From Streptomyces mutabilis (GTDB lineage Bacteria > Actinomycetota > Actinomycetes > Streptomycetales > Streptomycetaceae), in NCBI RefSeq assembly GCF_014649815.1, contig NZ_BMTT01000005.1:62001-126000 (forward strand): a stretch of 64,000 nucleotides of DNA, in the 5' to 3' direction. Position numbers and translations under genes: made by a program. The notes under the pieces are model-generated. The model did no database searches and was not told the DNA's origin. It saw nothing but the letters and a program-made list of their open reading frames with translations. Shown in pieces: positions 35,068-43,443 of this stretch. Each line of letters starts with the position of its first letter. The first letter of the stretch is position 1.

Positions 35068-35754
35068 TCAGCGCTGCGATGTCTTCTGCAGCGCCTTGTC
35101 GAGCGCGGCCTTGAAGCCGTAGGCCCACAGCTGGTTGACCCGGCTGCGCTCGGCGGAGTTCGGGTAGGCGTTGGTGCAGGACGGGCCGGGGCCGCCACCC
35201 GACATCAACTCGCTGCACGGCCCGGAGTAGTTGTCGGGCAGACCGAGCACGTGCCCGGTCTCGTGAGCGGTCACGCGGGTCGAGTCGTACTGTTGGTTCT
35301 GCCGGTAGTCGAGGAAGATGTAACCGTTGCCGTGTCCGTCGGTGGACGCGTACGAGCCACGCGAGTCGTTGCCCTCGTAGTACGCGAAGTCCGCGCCCGA
35401 GCTGCTTTCCGCGAGTCTGACGTTGGACACCGAGCTGTTCCAGATCTGGGTGGAGCGGGCTATCTGGGTGCGGAAGCTGGGTGCGTTGGCGGCGCTGTAG
35501 TAGACGGTGACGGCCGCCGCGGAGGACGGAGCGGCGGCGCGCTTCTCGGCGACGGACTTGATGACCGCCTCGAAGAACGCGCGGTTGGCGGCGGCGTCCT
35601 CACCGGAGCCGGCGGCGGCCTGGTAGCCGACCTGGGCGGCCTGGACCGGCACTTGGGGAGCGGCGGCCGCCGTCGCGGCCGGTCCGGTGCCGAGGGCGGC
35701 CACCGTCAGGCCTAGGCCGACCGCGGTGGAGAGCAGGGGCAGGCTGATGCGCAT
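35068..35754 (-). CDS. snpA: Snapalysin-type secreted metalloprotease (M7)
   Basis: A 228-residue exported zinc protease. Residues 1-31 are a signal peptide, and a propeptide follows to about residue 80. The mature enzyme starts near [10 protein letters not shown], giving the small size typical of snapalysins (about 15-16 kDa). The zinc site is [11 protein letters not shown]: His164 and His168 with Glu165 as catalytic base, and Asp174 as the third ligand that marks the family. A CSELM Met-turn region follows. These proteases degrade casein-like proteins. The LysR-type gene is divergent, as known for snpA loci of Streptomyces. Confidence 0.93.
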   Translation of the reverse strand: MRISLPLLSTAVGLGLTVAALGTGPAATAAAAPQVPVQAAQVGYQAAAGSGEDAAANRAFFEAVIKSVAEKRAAAPSSAAAVTVYYSAANAPSFRTQIARSTQIWNSSVSNVRLAESSSGADFAYYEGNDSRGSYASTDGHGNGYIFLDYRQNQQYDSTRVTAHETGHVLGLPDNYSGPCSELMSGGGPGPSCTNAYPNSAERSRVNQLWAYGFKAALDKALQKTSQR

Positions 35755-35839
35755 CGATGACTCCTTGTGTGGGGAGTGGGGAGAGAAGTCGTCACCGGTG
35801 AGTGTGGACGCCCATGAGCCCGCTGTGATGATGGCAACC

Positions 35840-35862
35840 GGTGATAGGGCGGAGCTATCACC
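35840..35862. promoter_or_regulatory. LysR-type binding site between snpA and its regulator
   Basis: GGTGATAG and CTATCACC form a perfect 8-bp inverted repeat with a 7-base spacer. The centre fits the T-N11-A rule of LysR sites (T35845, A35857). It lies 86 bp upstream of snpA and 132 bp upstream of the LysR-type start, as expected for an activator site serving both genes. Confidence 0.75.
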
Positions 35863-35993
35863 ACCGGGACCGGTACCGCGCGTTCACCTCCGGCAGGGGC
35901 CGGAGACAGCTTCGACCGGAGTGCAGAACTCGCCCTGGTCCGCCGTGTTTTGTTCACCTGGCGCAACCAACTGTTCCGCCTTACGCTCCCTGC

Positions 35994-36983
35994 ATGGAGC
36001 TCGAGGTGAGGCACCTACGCGCGCTGTGCGCCATAGCCGACGCCGGCAGCCTGCACCGGGCGGCACGTCGACTGGGCGTCGCCCAGCCCACGTTGAGCAC
36101 ACAGCTGACCCGGATCGAACAGGCACTGGGCGGGTCCCTGTTCGTACGCGAACGTACCGGCTGCCGCCCCACCCCGCTCGGTCGGACGGTCCTGGGCCGG
36201 GCCCGCCCGCTCCTCGCGGACATGAGCATCCTGGTCCGCGAGGCTCGCGCCGCCGCGGCCGGCGGCGGCAGCCGACTGCGCGTCGGCTCCACCGCCAGCC
36301 GCGCCCTGGCCGGCTGGCTGCGCCGGCTCAGACGTCCCGGCCTGGAACCCACCCTCCAGATGGACGTCTCCGCCAACGCCCTGCTGCGCAGGGTCACCGA
36401 CGGGCAGCTCGACGTCGCCTTCGTGCACGAGGTCGAGGGCTGCCCGCTGCACATCCCCGAGGGCCTGCGCCTGCGCGTCCTCGTGGAGCGCGAACCTCAG
36501 TTCGTCATGCTTCCCGCCGATCACCCGGCGGCCGGCCGGCCCGTGGTCCGCCTCGCCGAGCTCGCCGACGACCGCTGGATGGTCGACCCCACCGTCGACG
36601 GCGAGTGGGACGGGGTGCACCGCATCCTGCGCGCCGTCGGACTCAACCCCCGTGTCCTGCACGGCGACTACCACACCGCCGCCTCCCTCGTCGCTACCGG
36701 CGAGGTCGTCACGGTTTGCCAGCCCAGCTCCCAGTCGCGCCCCGACACGGCGGTACGGCGCCTGCACGGCGACCCCCTCGGCGTACGCCTGCTGCTGGCC
36801 GCACGTACCCGGGCCGAGCTGGACGCCGTCTACCCAGCGCTGGAGGAGGCGTACTGGGAGGTGGCCCGCCAGTCCACCGCCTACCGGGAGTGGCTGGAGC
36901 GCGTCGGGCCCCGCCCCGGCGCTCCGTTCCCGCCCGGAGCCCGTACGGCGACGGACCGGGCGGTGTTCGCACCGGCGCGCTGA
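35994..36983 (+). CDS. LysR-family regulator, probable activator of snapalysin
   Basis: A 329-residue LysR protein. The N-terminal winged helix is MELEVRHLRALCAIADAG through LHRAARRLGVAQPTLSTQLTR. The effector domain begins near residue 95. It is divergent from snpA across a clear LysR-type dyad. In Streptomyces a LysR-type activator next to snpA is known to be needed for protease production, so the same role is inferred here. No good ribosome binding site precedes the ATG at 35994, so the mRNA may be leaderless. Confidence 0.88.
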   Translation: MELEVRHLRALCAIADAGSLHRAARRLGVAQPTLSTQLTRIEQALGGSLFVRERTGCRPTPLGRTVLGRARPLLADMSILVREARAAAAGGGSRLRVGSTASRALAGWLRRLRRPGLEPTLQMDVSANALLRRVTDGQLDVAFVHEVEGCPLHIPEGLRLRVLVEREPQFVMLPADHPAAGRPVVRLAELADDRWMVDPTVDGEWDGVHRILRAVGLNPRVLHGDYHTAASLVATGEVVTVCQPSSQSRPDTAVRRLHGDPLGVRLLLAARTRAELDAVYPALEEAYWEVARQSTAYREWLERVGPRPGAPFPPGARTATDRAVFAPAR

Positions 36984-37057
36984 GCCGGATCGGCCATTGA
37001 GGTGGCTTCCCGACCGAACCAGTATGACAAGACGGTCATGTGGTTACGGAGAGGTTC

Positions 37058-37837
37058 ATGAGCTCTGTGCGACGTCTCCCGCCTCTTCGTTCGATGGCCG
37101 TCATCTGCGCGCTGGGCAGCTCCGTGCTGCTGGTGACCGGCTGCACGAACGCCGACACGACACGCTCCAGTGTCGCCGAGGCGGCCCAGACCACCCCTGC
37201 CACCAGCACCGCATCCCCCACCGACACCAGCACCGCATCCCCCACCGGTACCAGCACCGGCACCACCTCCCCCTCTCCTTCCGAGACCATGACCGACGAC
37301 CGGTCCGAGCGTCAGGCCCTGGTCCCGTTGGCGAAGGTCACCTGGGACAAGGCGGCCGACACGGCCGTCAAGGAGGTCCCCGAGGGCAAGCTCGTCGACC
37401 TCGAGCTGAAGCGCACGTCCGCCGAGGCCACCGCGTCGACCGGCTCGCCCAGCCCCAGCACGCCGAACCCGGCCCCCAGCCAGGGCGCTCCCCAATGGGA
37501 GGCCAAGGTCGCGACCTCCGACGGCACCGTGCACCGGATCGACATCGACGCGGTCTCCGGGGAGGTCTTCCGCACCCGGGCCGAGAACCAGGACGCGGAC
37601 GACAAGCAGCAGATCGCCGACCTGCTGAAGAAGGCCACCCAGACGCCGGAGCAGGCCGTCAAGGCGGCCACCGACAAGGCCGAGGGCACGGTGACCCACG
37701 TCGAGCTCGACGAGAACGACGACCAGAAGGCCATCTGGTCCGTCGACGTGGTCTCGACCGACAACTGGAACAAGACGACCGTGGACGTCGACGCGACGAA
37801 CGGCAAGATCCTGCGCGAGCACGTGGACCGCGACTGA
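37058..37837 (+). CDS. PepSY-domain lipoprotein
   Basis: A 259-residue exported lipoprotein: signal peptide with lipobox LVTGC (Cys29), then a Ser/Thr/Pro-rich linker, then two PepSY-like domains. Each has a WxxxV-D--SGE pattern (WEAKVATSDGTVHRIDIDAV and WSVDVVSTDNWNKTTVDVDA). PepSY domains bind or inhibit proteases in some systems. The linker carries a 24-bp tandem repeat at the DNA level. The ATG at 37058 has GGAGAGG just upstream; a GTG 6 codons earlier is less likely. It is convergent with the aromatic-acid transporter gene across a strong hairpin. Confidence 0.85.
   Translation: MSSVRRLPPLRSMAVICALGSSVLLVTGCTNADTTRSSVAEAAQTTPATSTASPTDTSTASPTGTSTGTTSPSPSETMTDDRSERQALVPLAKVTWDKAADTAVKEVPEGKLVDLELKRTSAEATASTGSPSPSTPNPAPSQGAPQWEAKVATSDGTVHRIDIDAVSGEVFRTRAENQDADDKQQIADLLKKATQTPEQAVKAATDKAEGTVTHVELDENDDQKAIWSVDVVSTDNWNKTTVDVDATNGKILREHVDRD
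37201..37247 (+). repeat. 24-bp tandem repeat (two copies) in the lipoprotein linker
   Basis: Two identical 23-base blocks start at 37201 and 37225. They encode STASPT-type units of the Ser/Thr/Pro linker. Such repeats change length easily by slippage, so linker length may vary between strains. Confidence 0.75.
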
Positions 37838-37875
37838 GCGCCGCCCCACGTCACTGTGAGAAGTACCTGACGACG

Positions 37876-37912
37876 ACGGGAGCAGCCGGGTGAGTCACCC
37901 GACCGCTCCCGT
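37876..37912. terminator. Hairpin between two convergent genes
   Basis: ACGGGAGC and GCTCCCGT form the outer 8-bp stem, and CGGGTGA and TCACCCG nest inside it. It lies 38 bp past the PepSY gene and 18 bp past the end of the transporter gene, so it could stop transcription from both sides. Confidence 0.7.
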
Positions 37913-37930
37913 CACGCGTGCCCGGGGGCC

Positions 37931-39184
37931 TCAGGCGGCCGGCTCGACGGTCTTTGCCGGTACGCCCGCCGCCGTGCGCGGCAGGGTCAGTACGGCCAGG
38001 AATCCGAGGACCGCCACCGCGGCGAAGAAGTAGAAGCCCCAAGGGTGACCGATCCCCGAGGAGACCAGGGCTCCGGTGATCGACGGGCCCACGATCGAGC
38101 CGATGCGGCCGATCCCGGACGCCGAACCGAGCGCGGTGCTCCGCACGGCGGCCGGGTAGAAGTTCGTCACGTAGGCGTAGACGAGCACCATGGCGGAGAA
38201 GACGAACACGCCGGTGAAGAAGACGACGACGTTGAGCATCAGGTCGCTCCCCATCTTGATGCTCAGGCACGCCAGCATGACCACCGAGACCGCGAACCAG
38301 CTCATCGTGGTGCCCTTGATGCCTCGCCGGTCGGCGACGAACCCGCCGAGCACCAGCCCGACGACACCGCCCACGTTGAGCACGAGGAGCTGGGTGACGG
38401 CCGTCGGTACCGGGTAGCCGGCGTCGTTCATCAGCTTGGGCAGCCAGGTGTTGAGGCCGTAGACCAGCAGCAGCCCCATGAACGACGCGACCCAGATGCC
38501 GATGCCCGCCCGCAGGTACGCCGGCTTGAGCAGCTCGGTGAACGGCACCCGCTGCTCCCCGTCCTGCTTGGCCCGGACGAACGCCTCCGACTCCGGCAGC
38601 CTGAACCACTGGACGGCGGCGACCACGAGGCCGACGACGCCGAGCAGGTAGAAGAGGATCTCCCAGTTGTCGGTCACCTGGAGGGCCAGCAGCGAGGTGA
38701 TCACGGCACCCGTGTGATAGCCGGTCATCGTCAGCGTGCTGGCCCGCGCCCGGCGGCTGGCGGGCATGTGCTCGGCCATCATCGTGAGTGACACGGGCAT
38801 GCAGGCGCCGAGCCCGAGGCCGGCGACGAGACGCAGCGCGGCGAACATCCACACGGACGTCGCGAGCGGCACCACGATGGTGAAGACGGAGAACAGCACC
38901 ACCGAGCCGATGAGCAGCCGGCGGCGCCCCAGCCGGTCGGCGAGCGGACCGACGCAGACCGCGCCGATGGCGACGCCCACGAGGGAGAGCGTGGCGATGG
39001 TGGTCGCGTCACCCGCGGTCATGCCCAGGTGGTGGGTCTTGAGCAGGGTGGGGATGATAGCGCCGAGGACGACGAGGTCGTAGCCCTCCAGCAGGACGGT
39101 GATCCAGCAGAGGATCACCGTCCACCTGCTGCTGCCGGCGCGGCCTGTCCGCGCGGGCGCGCCGGACGTGGTGGTGGAAGCCAT
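37931..39184 (-). CDS. MFS transporter of the aromatic acid:H+ symporter type (BenK/PcaK-like)
   Basis: A 417-residue MFS permease of about 12 helices. It has the aromatic-acid symporter signatures: LLEGYDLVVLGAIIP in helix 1, with the conserved Asp, and GPLADRLGRRRLLIGS in the 2-3 loop. It should import an aromatic acid such as benzoate or benzoylformate with a proton. It stands 93 bp downstream of the benzaldehyde dehydrogenase gene on the same strand, which supports co-transcription in a module for benzoylformate or mandelate use. Confidence 0.87.
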   Translation of the reverse strand: MASTTTSGAPARTGRAGSSRWTVILCWITVLLEGYDLVVLGAIIPTLLKTHHLGMTAGDATTIATLSLVGVAIGAVCVGPLADRLGRRRLLIGSVVLFSVFTIVVPLATSVWMFAALRLVAGLGLGACMPVSLTMMAEHMPASRRARASTLTMTGYHTGAVITSLLALQVTDNWEILFYLLGVVGLVVAAVQWFRLPESEAFVRAKQDGEQRVPFTELLKPAYLRAGIGIWVASFMGLLLVYGLNTWLPKLMNDAGYPVPTAVTQLLVLNVGGVVGLVLGGFVADRRGIKGTTMSWFAVSVVMLACLSIKMGSDLMLNVVVFFTGVFVFSAMVLVYAYVTNFYPAAVRSTALGSASGIGRIGSIVGPSITGALVSSGIGHPWGFYFFAAVAVLGFLAVLTLPRTAAGVPAKTVEPAA

Positions 39185-39277
39185 GATGAGTCTCCCCCCG
39201 GGAACGGGTGTGAGTGAGCGGAGCCGGGAAGGGTGGCCGGGGTGGCCGAAGGGGGCCGTGACGCGTGGCCGGCCGGA

Positions 39278-40732
39278 TCAGAACGGGTAGTCGGCGATGT
39301 CCGGGCGGACCGTGACCCACTGGGTTTCGGTGAACGCCTCGACGTTGGCCGCGGCGCCGCCGAAGCGGGACCCGGTGCCGGAATCCTTGACCCCGCCGAA
39401 GGGGGCGTTCGGCTCGTCGCTCACCGTCTGCTCGTTGATGTGGACCTTGCCCGAGTCGATCCGGTCGGCGAGCTTCATCGCCGTCCCGACGTCCCCGAGG
39501 ATGCCGACCGAGAGCCCGTACTCGCAGTCGTTGACGATCCGCGCGGCCTCCTCCAGCGTGGAGAAGGAGATGACCGGGGCCACGGGACCGAAGATCTCCT
39601 CGCGCCAGGCAGGCATCTCGGTCGTCAGGCCGGTCAGCACGGTCGCCCGGTAGCCGGCGCCGACGATCTCGCCGCCGGCGGCGACCTTCGCCCCCGCGGC
39701 GACACTGTCGGTGACGATGCCGTGCACCCGCTCCAGCTGGCGACGGTCGATGATCGGGCCGAGCGCCACGTCCTCGCGGGCCGGGTCACCGACCGGCAAG
39801 GCCTCGGCCTTAGCGGCGAGCGCGGCGGTGTACTCCTCCACCAGCGACTCGTGCACGATGTGCCGGCCGGTCGTCATGCAGATCTGCCCCTGGTGCAGGT
39901 ACGAGCCGAAGGCCCCCGCCGACGCCGCCTTCGGCACGTCCGCGCCCGGCAGCACGACCAGCGCGTTGTTCCCGCCCAGCTCCAGGTGGGCGCGCTTGAG
40001 CAGCCGTCCGGCCTGCTCGCCGATGATCCGCCCGACCGGCGTGGACCCGGTGAAGGAGATCACACGGACCTCCGGGGCCTCGACGACCGCCCGGCCGACC
40101 GCGCCGTCCCCCGGCAGCAGGTGCAGGACGCCCGCGGGCAGCCCGGCCTCCTCGAAGATCCGGGCGATGACGACGCCACCGCTCACCGCGGTCCGCGGGT
40201 CCGGCTTGAGCAGCACGGCGTTGCCGAGGGCGAGCGCCGGCGCCACCGAACGCAGACCGAGGATCAGCGGGAAGTTGAAGGGGGAGACCACGCTCACGAC
40301 ACCGGCCGGCTTGCGGCGGGCGAGCGACCAGCGCGCCTCCTCGGAGGTCAGCACCTCGCCCTGCGGGTGCGTCGGCAGGCCCGCGCACTCGAAGCACTCG
40401 CCGATCGCGAGCCCCGCCTCGAAGGCGGCCTTGGACCGGACCGAGCCGGCCTCGCGCACCAGCCAGTCCTCGATCTCGGCGGCGTGCTCGGTGAAGAGCT
40501 CGCCCGCACGGCGCAGTACGGCGGCCCGCTGCCGGGGCGGCGTCGCCGCCCACTCCCGCTGGGCCTCGGCGGCCCGCGCCGCGGCCCTGGCCACGTCCTC
40601 GGCCGTGGCCAGGCCTACCGCGCCGAGCCGTTCACCGGTCGCCGGCTCGGTCACCGGGTGCTCGGCGGGGGAGTCCTGCCAGCCGTCGCTGAAGAACTTC
40701 CGGCCCCAGACGTCGCTGTCCAGGAATGTCAT
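39278..40732 (-). CDS. Benzaldehyde dehydrogenase (NAD(P)+)
   Basis: A 484-residue aldehyde dehydrogenase. It has VSPFNFPLILGLRSVAPAL, the cofactor loop SFTGSTPVGR, the catalytic Glu in LELGGNNALVV, and the catalytic Cys in GQICMTTGRH. The sequence is close to enzymes known to oxidise benzaldehyde, and its neighbour makes benzaldehyde from benzoylformate. It should yield benzoate. It lies 80 bp after the decarboxylase gene. GGGGAAG precedes the ATG. A related salicylaldehyde- or vanillin-type substrate is possible. Confidence 0.9.
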   Translation of the reverse strand: MTFLDSDVWGRKFFSDGWQDSPAEHPVTEPATGERLGAVGLATAEDVARAAARAAEAQREWAATPPRQRAAVLRRAGELFTEHAAEIEDWLVREAGSVRSKAAFEAGLAIGECFECAGLPTHPQGEVLTSEEARWSLARRKPAGVVSVVSPFNFPLILGLRSVAPALALGNAVLLKPDPRTAVSGGVVIARIFEEAGLPAGVLHLLPGDGAVGRAVVEAPEVRVISFTGSTPVGRIIGEQAGRLLKRAHLELGGNNALVVLPGADVPKAASAGAFGSYLHQGQICMTTGRHIVHESLVEEYTAALAAKAEALPVGDPAREDVALGPIIDRRQLERVHGIVTDSVAAGAKVAAGGEIVGAGYRATVLTGLTTEMPAWREEIFGPVAPVISFSTLEEAARIVNDCEYGLSVGILGDVGTAMKLADRIDSGKVHINEQTVSDEPNAPFGGVKDSGTGSRFGGAAANVEAFTETQWVTVRPDIADYPF

Positions 40733-40812
40733 CGTCTTCCCCTTCTTCGGGATTTTCGGGTAGTCGAGCGCGTCAGCGGCTCCGTGCGCTCGGCCGGTCG
40801 GCGGGTCGTGGG

Positions 40813-42393
40813 TCAGGAGGGCGTGGTGAGGGCCGTGTCCACCTGGATCAGGCGGGGGTGGTCGGGCCGCTCGGCGAGTACGGCGCGCAGTTCCTCGACC
40901 CCGCCCACATGCCGGGCGCGCACCCCGTAGCCCTCCGCGACGCGGGTGAAGTCCAGCCCGGGGATGTCCAGTCCGGGCGCGTCCGGCACTCCGAGCAGAC
41001 CGCCGAACCAGCGCAGCGCCCCGTAGGTGCCGTTGCGCAGCAACACGATCGTCAGCGGGACCCGGTGCTGCGCGGCCGTCCACAGAGCGGTGATGCCGTA
41101 GTTGGCCGAGCCGTCCCCGATGACGCCGACGACCGGACGGCCGGGCTGGGCCATCGCCACCCCGACGGCGCCGGGCAGGCCGAAGCCGAGTCCGCCGGCC
41201 GCCGGGAAGTAGTAGGAACCCTGGTGGCGCAGATCCATCTGACGCCACCACGCGGAGTTGGTCGAGGTGGACTCCACGACGTAGGCGGTGTCCTCGGGCA
41301 GTTCGTCGCGCAGGGCGGCGAAGACCTGCTCGGGGTGGAGGCTCGGTCCGTCGGCGGTGAGCGGCTCGGGGGCGGGCCGGTACGGACGCGCGGGCTCGCC
41401 GCGCGCGTCGAGCGACCTCAGCAGCAGGTCGATGACGGCGCCGGGATCGGCGACCAGGGCCTCGCCCATCGGCGCCCGCGCGGCGGCCGACGCGTCCTCG
41501 GTCACCTGGACGAGCCGGGTGCCCTCGGGCAGATAACGGCCGGGCAGGTACTCGTGGTAGCGGAACACCGGCGCGCCCAGCACGAGGACGAGGTCGTGCC
41601 CCTCGAAGGCACGGGAGACGGGCGCGATACCGGCGGGCAGTACGCCCCGGAACTGCGGGTGCCGGTTGGGGAAGGGCAGCCGGAAGAGCGAGGGCGCCGC
41701 CCACACCGGGCCGCCGAGAAGCTCCGCCAGCCGGACGGCGTCGTCGAAGAGACCGGCCGAATCGATGTCGCCGCCCAGCACCAGCGCGGGGCGCCGGGCG
41801 GCGGCGACCCGCTCCACGAGCGCGCGGGCCTGCTCACCGCCGGGCACCGAGGCCCGCTCCACCCGCCGGTCCAGTACCGCCGGGGCGTTGTCGTCGGCCT
41901 CGGCCGACCAGTCGTCGTACGGCACGGAGAGGTACGTCGGCCGCTGCTGGAGCCGCGCCTCGAAGACGGCCTGTGCGAGGGCCCGCGGTACGTCCTCGGC
42001 GCACGCCGGCTCCGCCGCCCAGCCGACCAGCGGCTTCATCAGGGTTTGCGCGTCGACGCTGGCCAGGTTGGCCTCCGGCCCGATGGCCGGCCGCACCTGC
42101 TGCCCGGCCAGCACCACGAGCGGCGTACGGGACGCCACGGCGTTCGTCAGCGCCCCCATCGCGTTGCCCGAACCGGAGGCGGCGTGCAGGTTCACCAGCA
42201 CCGGACGCCCGGACGCCTGGGCGTAGCCGTCCGCCATGCCGACCACCGCGCCCTCGTGCAGACCGAGGACGTAGCGGAAACCGTCGGGCAGGTCGGCGAG
42301 GAAGGGAAGCTCGTTGGAGCCCGGGTTGCCGAAGACGGTGGTGAGGCCCTGGCGCTCCAGGAAATCGTGGCAGAGACGGCGCACGGTTGACAC
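40813..42393 (-). CDS. mdlC: Benzoylformate decarboxylase
   Basis: A 526-residue ThDP enzyme closely resembling Pseudomonas MdlC over its length. Shared segments include NPGSNELPFL with the equivalent of Ser26, GLHEGAVVGMADGYA with the ThDP Glu, NLHAASGSGNAMGAL with the equivalent of His70, GAPVFRYHEYLPG with the equivalent of His281, and IGDGSANYGITALWTAAQ with the metal site. It converts benzoylformate to benzaldehyde and CO2. The start is GTG at 42393 with AAAGGAA upstream. It is divergent from a LysR-type gene. No mandelate dehydrogenase or racemase gene lies nearby. Confidence 0.92.
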   Translation of the reverse strand: MSTVRRLCHDFLERQGLTTVFGNPGSNELPFLADLPDGFRYVLGLHEGAVVGMADGYAQASGRPVLVNLHAASGSGNAMGALTNAVASRTPLVVLAGQQVRPAIGPEANLASVDAQTLMKPLVGWAAEPACAEDVPRALAQAVFEARLQQRPTYLSVPYDDWSAEADDNAPAVLDRRVERASVPGGEQARALVERVAAARRPALVLGGDIDSAGLFDDAVRLAELLGGPVWAAPSLFRLPFPNRHPQFRGVLPAGIAPVSRAFEGHDLVLVLGAPVFRYHEYLPGRYLPEGTRLVQVTEDASAAARAPMGEALVADPGAVIDLLLRSLDARGEPARPYRPAPEPLTADGPSLHPEQVFAALRDELPEDTAYVVESTSTNSAWWRQMDLRHQGSYYFPAAGGLGFGLPGAVGVAMAQPGRPVVGVIGDGSANYGITALWTAAQHRVPLTIVLLRNGTYGALRWFGGLLGVPDAPGLDIPGLDFTRVAEGYGVRARHVGGVEELRAVLAERPDHPRLIQVDTALTTPS

Positions 42394-42470
42394 GGACGTT
42401 CCTTTCGAAGTGATGCCGGACACGCTAGGGACCCCGCGACATGGGCACCAATAGATGTTTCGCCGAACCG

Positions 42471-42489
42471 ATATAGAGTCCATCGATAT
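42471..42489. promoter_or_regulatory. Candidate LysR-type site (T-N11-A) between mdlC and the LysR gene
   Basis: ATAT and ATAT are separated by 11 bases, giving a T-N11-A core. It overlaps the probable start codon of the LysR-type gene and lies 78 bp upstream of mdlC. A short dyad TTCGCCGAA stands about 10 bases to the left. Site assignment is by pattern only. Confidence 0.45.
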
Positions 42490-43426
42490 GGGCACCTTCG
42501 ATCTCAATCTCGCCCGCGTCTTCGTCCTGCTCTACGAGACCGGCAGCGTCACGGCCACCGCGGAGACGCTCCACGTCACCCAGCCCACCGTCAGCTACAG
42601 CCTGGGCAAGCTGCGGCGGCACTTCGACGACGAGCTGTTCCGCCGCAACGGGCGCGGACTGACACCCACGGCCGGTGCCCGGCGGCTGTACGAGCCGCTC
42701 CAGCGCGCCCTGGCGGAGATCGACGGGACGGTCCGTCAGGGCGACGCCTTCGACCCCGCCGCCATGTCGGGCCGTTTCACCATCGCCCTCTCCGACCTCG
42801 GCGAGGCCACCCTCCTGCCGAGGCTTCTGGCCGCCGCGCGCGAGCGTGCGCCGGGGGTGTCGTTCACGGTCCGGCCGTTCGACGTGGAGGACGCCGAGAG
42901 CCAGCTGCGCCGGGGTGACCTCGACGCGTTCGTGGCCACCCCGGTGATCACCTCGCACCTGACGGTGCGAATCCCGCTCTTCCGGGAGCGCTACGTCCTG
43001 ATGGTCGCCGTCGACCACCCCCGGATCCGGGGCGACGAGGTCACACTGCCGGACCTCGCGGCCGAGCACCACGCGACGGTTTTCGGGCCGAGCGGTCACG
43101 TCGCGCCCCGGGCGGTACTGGCGGCGCACGGACTGCTGGAGCGGGTGGCCGTGGACGCCACCCGCTTCTCGATGCTGCCCTACCTGCTGGAGCAGACCGA
43201 CCTGATCGCCATCGTCCCCGAGTACGTGGGAGAGGTCTTCACCGCCTCCCACCGGGTACGACTGGTGCGTCTCCCCTTCGACACCGAGCCGATCGAGATC
43301 GCCCTGTACGCGCGGCACGAGTCCTCGCGCAGCCCGGCGCAGCGGTGGTTGGTGCAGTTCATGGCCCAAGTGCTGGGCGAGCAGGTGAGCCCGGCCCAGC
43401 TGCCGCCGACCGCGGCGGTGACGTAG
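42488..43426 (+). CDS. LysR-family regulator of the benzoylformate module
   Basis: A 312-residue LysR protein. It starts MGTFDLNLARVFVLLYETGS, and the winged helix continues through ETLHVTQPTVSYSLGKLRR. The opening FDLNL-RVF and the overall pattern resemble the NodD/aromatic-acid branch. It faces the decarboxylase gene with only 94 bp between, so it most likely controls that operon in response to an aromatic acid. A start at ATG 42455 would add 11 residues; 42488 fits the family length better. Confidence 0.87.
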   Translation: MGTFDLNLARVFVLLYETGSVTATAETLHVTQPTVSYSLGKLRRHFDDELFRRNGRGLTPTAGARRLYEPLQRALAEIDGTVRQGDAFDPAAMSGRFTIALSDLGEATLLPRLLAAARERAPGVSFTVRPFDVEDAESQLRRGDLDAFVATPVITSHLTVRIPLFRERYVLMVAVDHPRIRGDEVTLPDLAAEHHATVFGPSGHVAPRAVLAAHGLLERVAVDATRFSMLPYLLEQTDLIAIVPEYVGEVFTASHRVRLVRLPFDTEPIEIALYARHESSRSPAQRWLVQFMAQVLGEQVSPAQLPPTAAVT

Positions 43427-43435
43427 CGGTCACCG
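43416..43435. terminator. Short hairpin at the end of the LysR gene
   Basis: CGGTGAC and GTCACCG form a 7-bp stem with a 6-base loop spanning the LysR stop codon. It lies just before the end of the convergent DUF574 gene. Confidence 0.4.
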
Positions 43436-43443
43436 GCCGGAGG

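Noticed and set aside
33476-35218. Minus-strand frame joining the STAS-like gene, CbiZ antisense and the small membrane protein
   Set aside because: Only its last 116 codons look like a protein and have a ribosome binding site; the rest is antisense to CbiZ.
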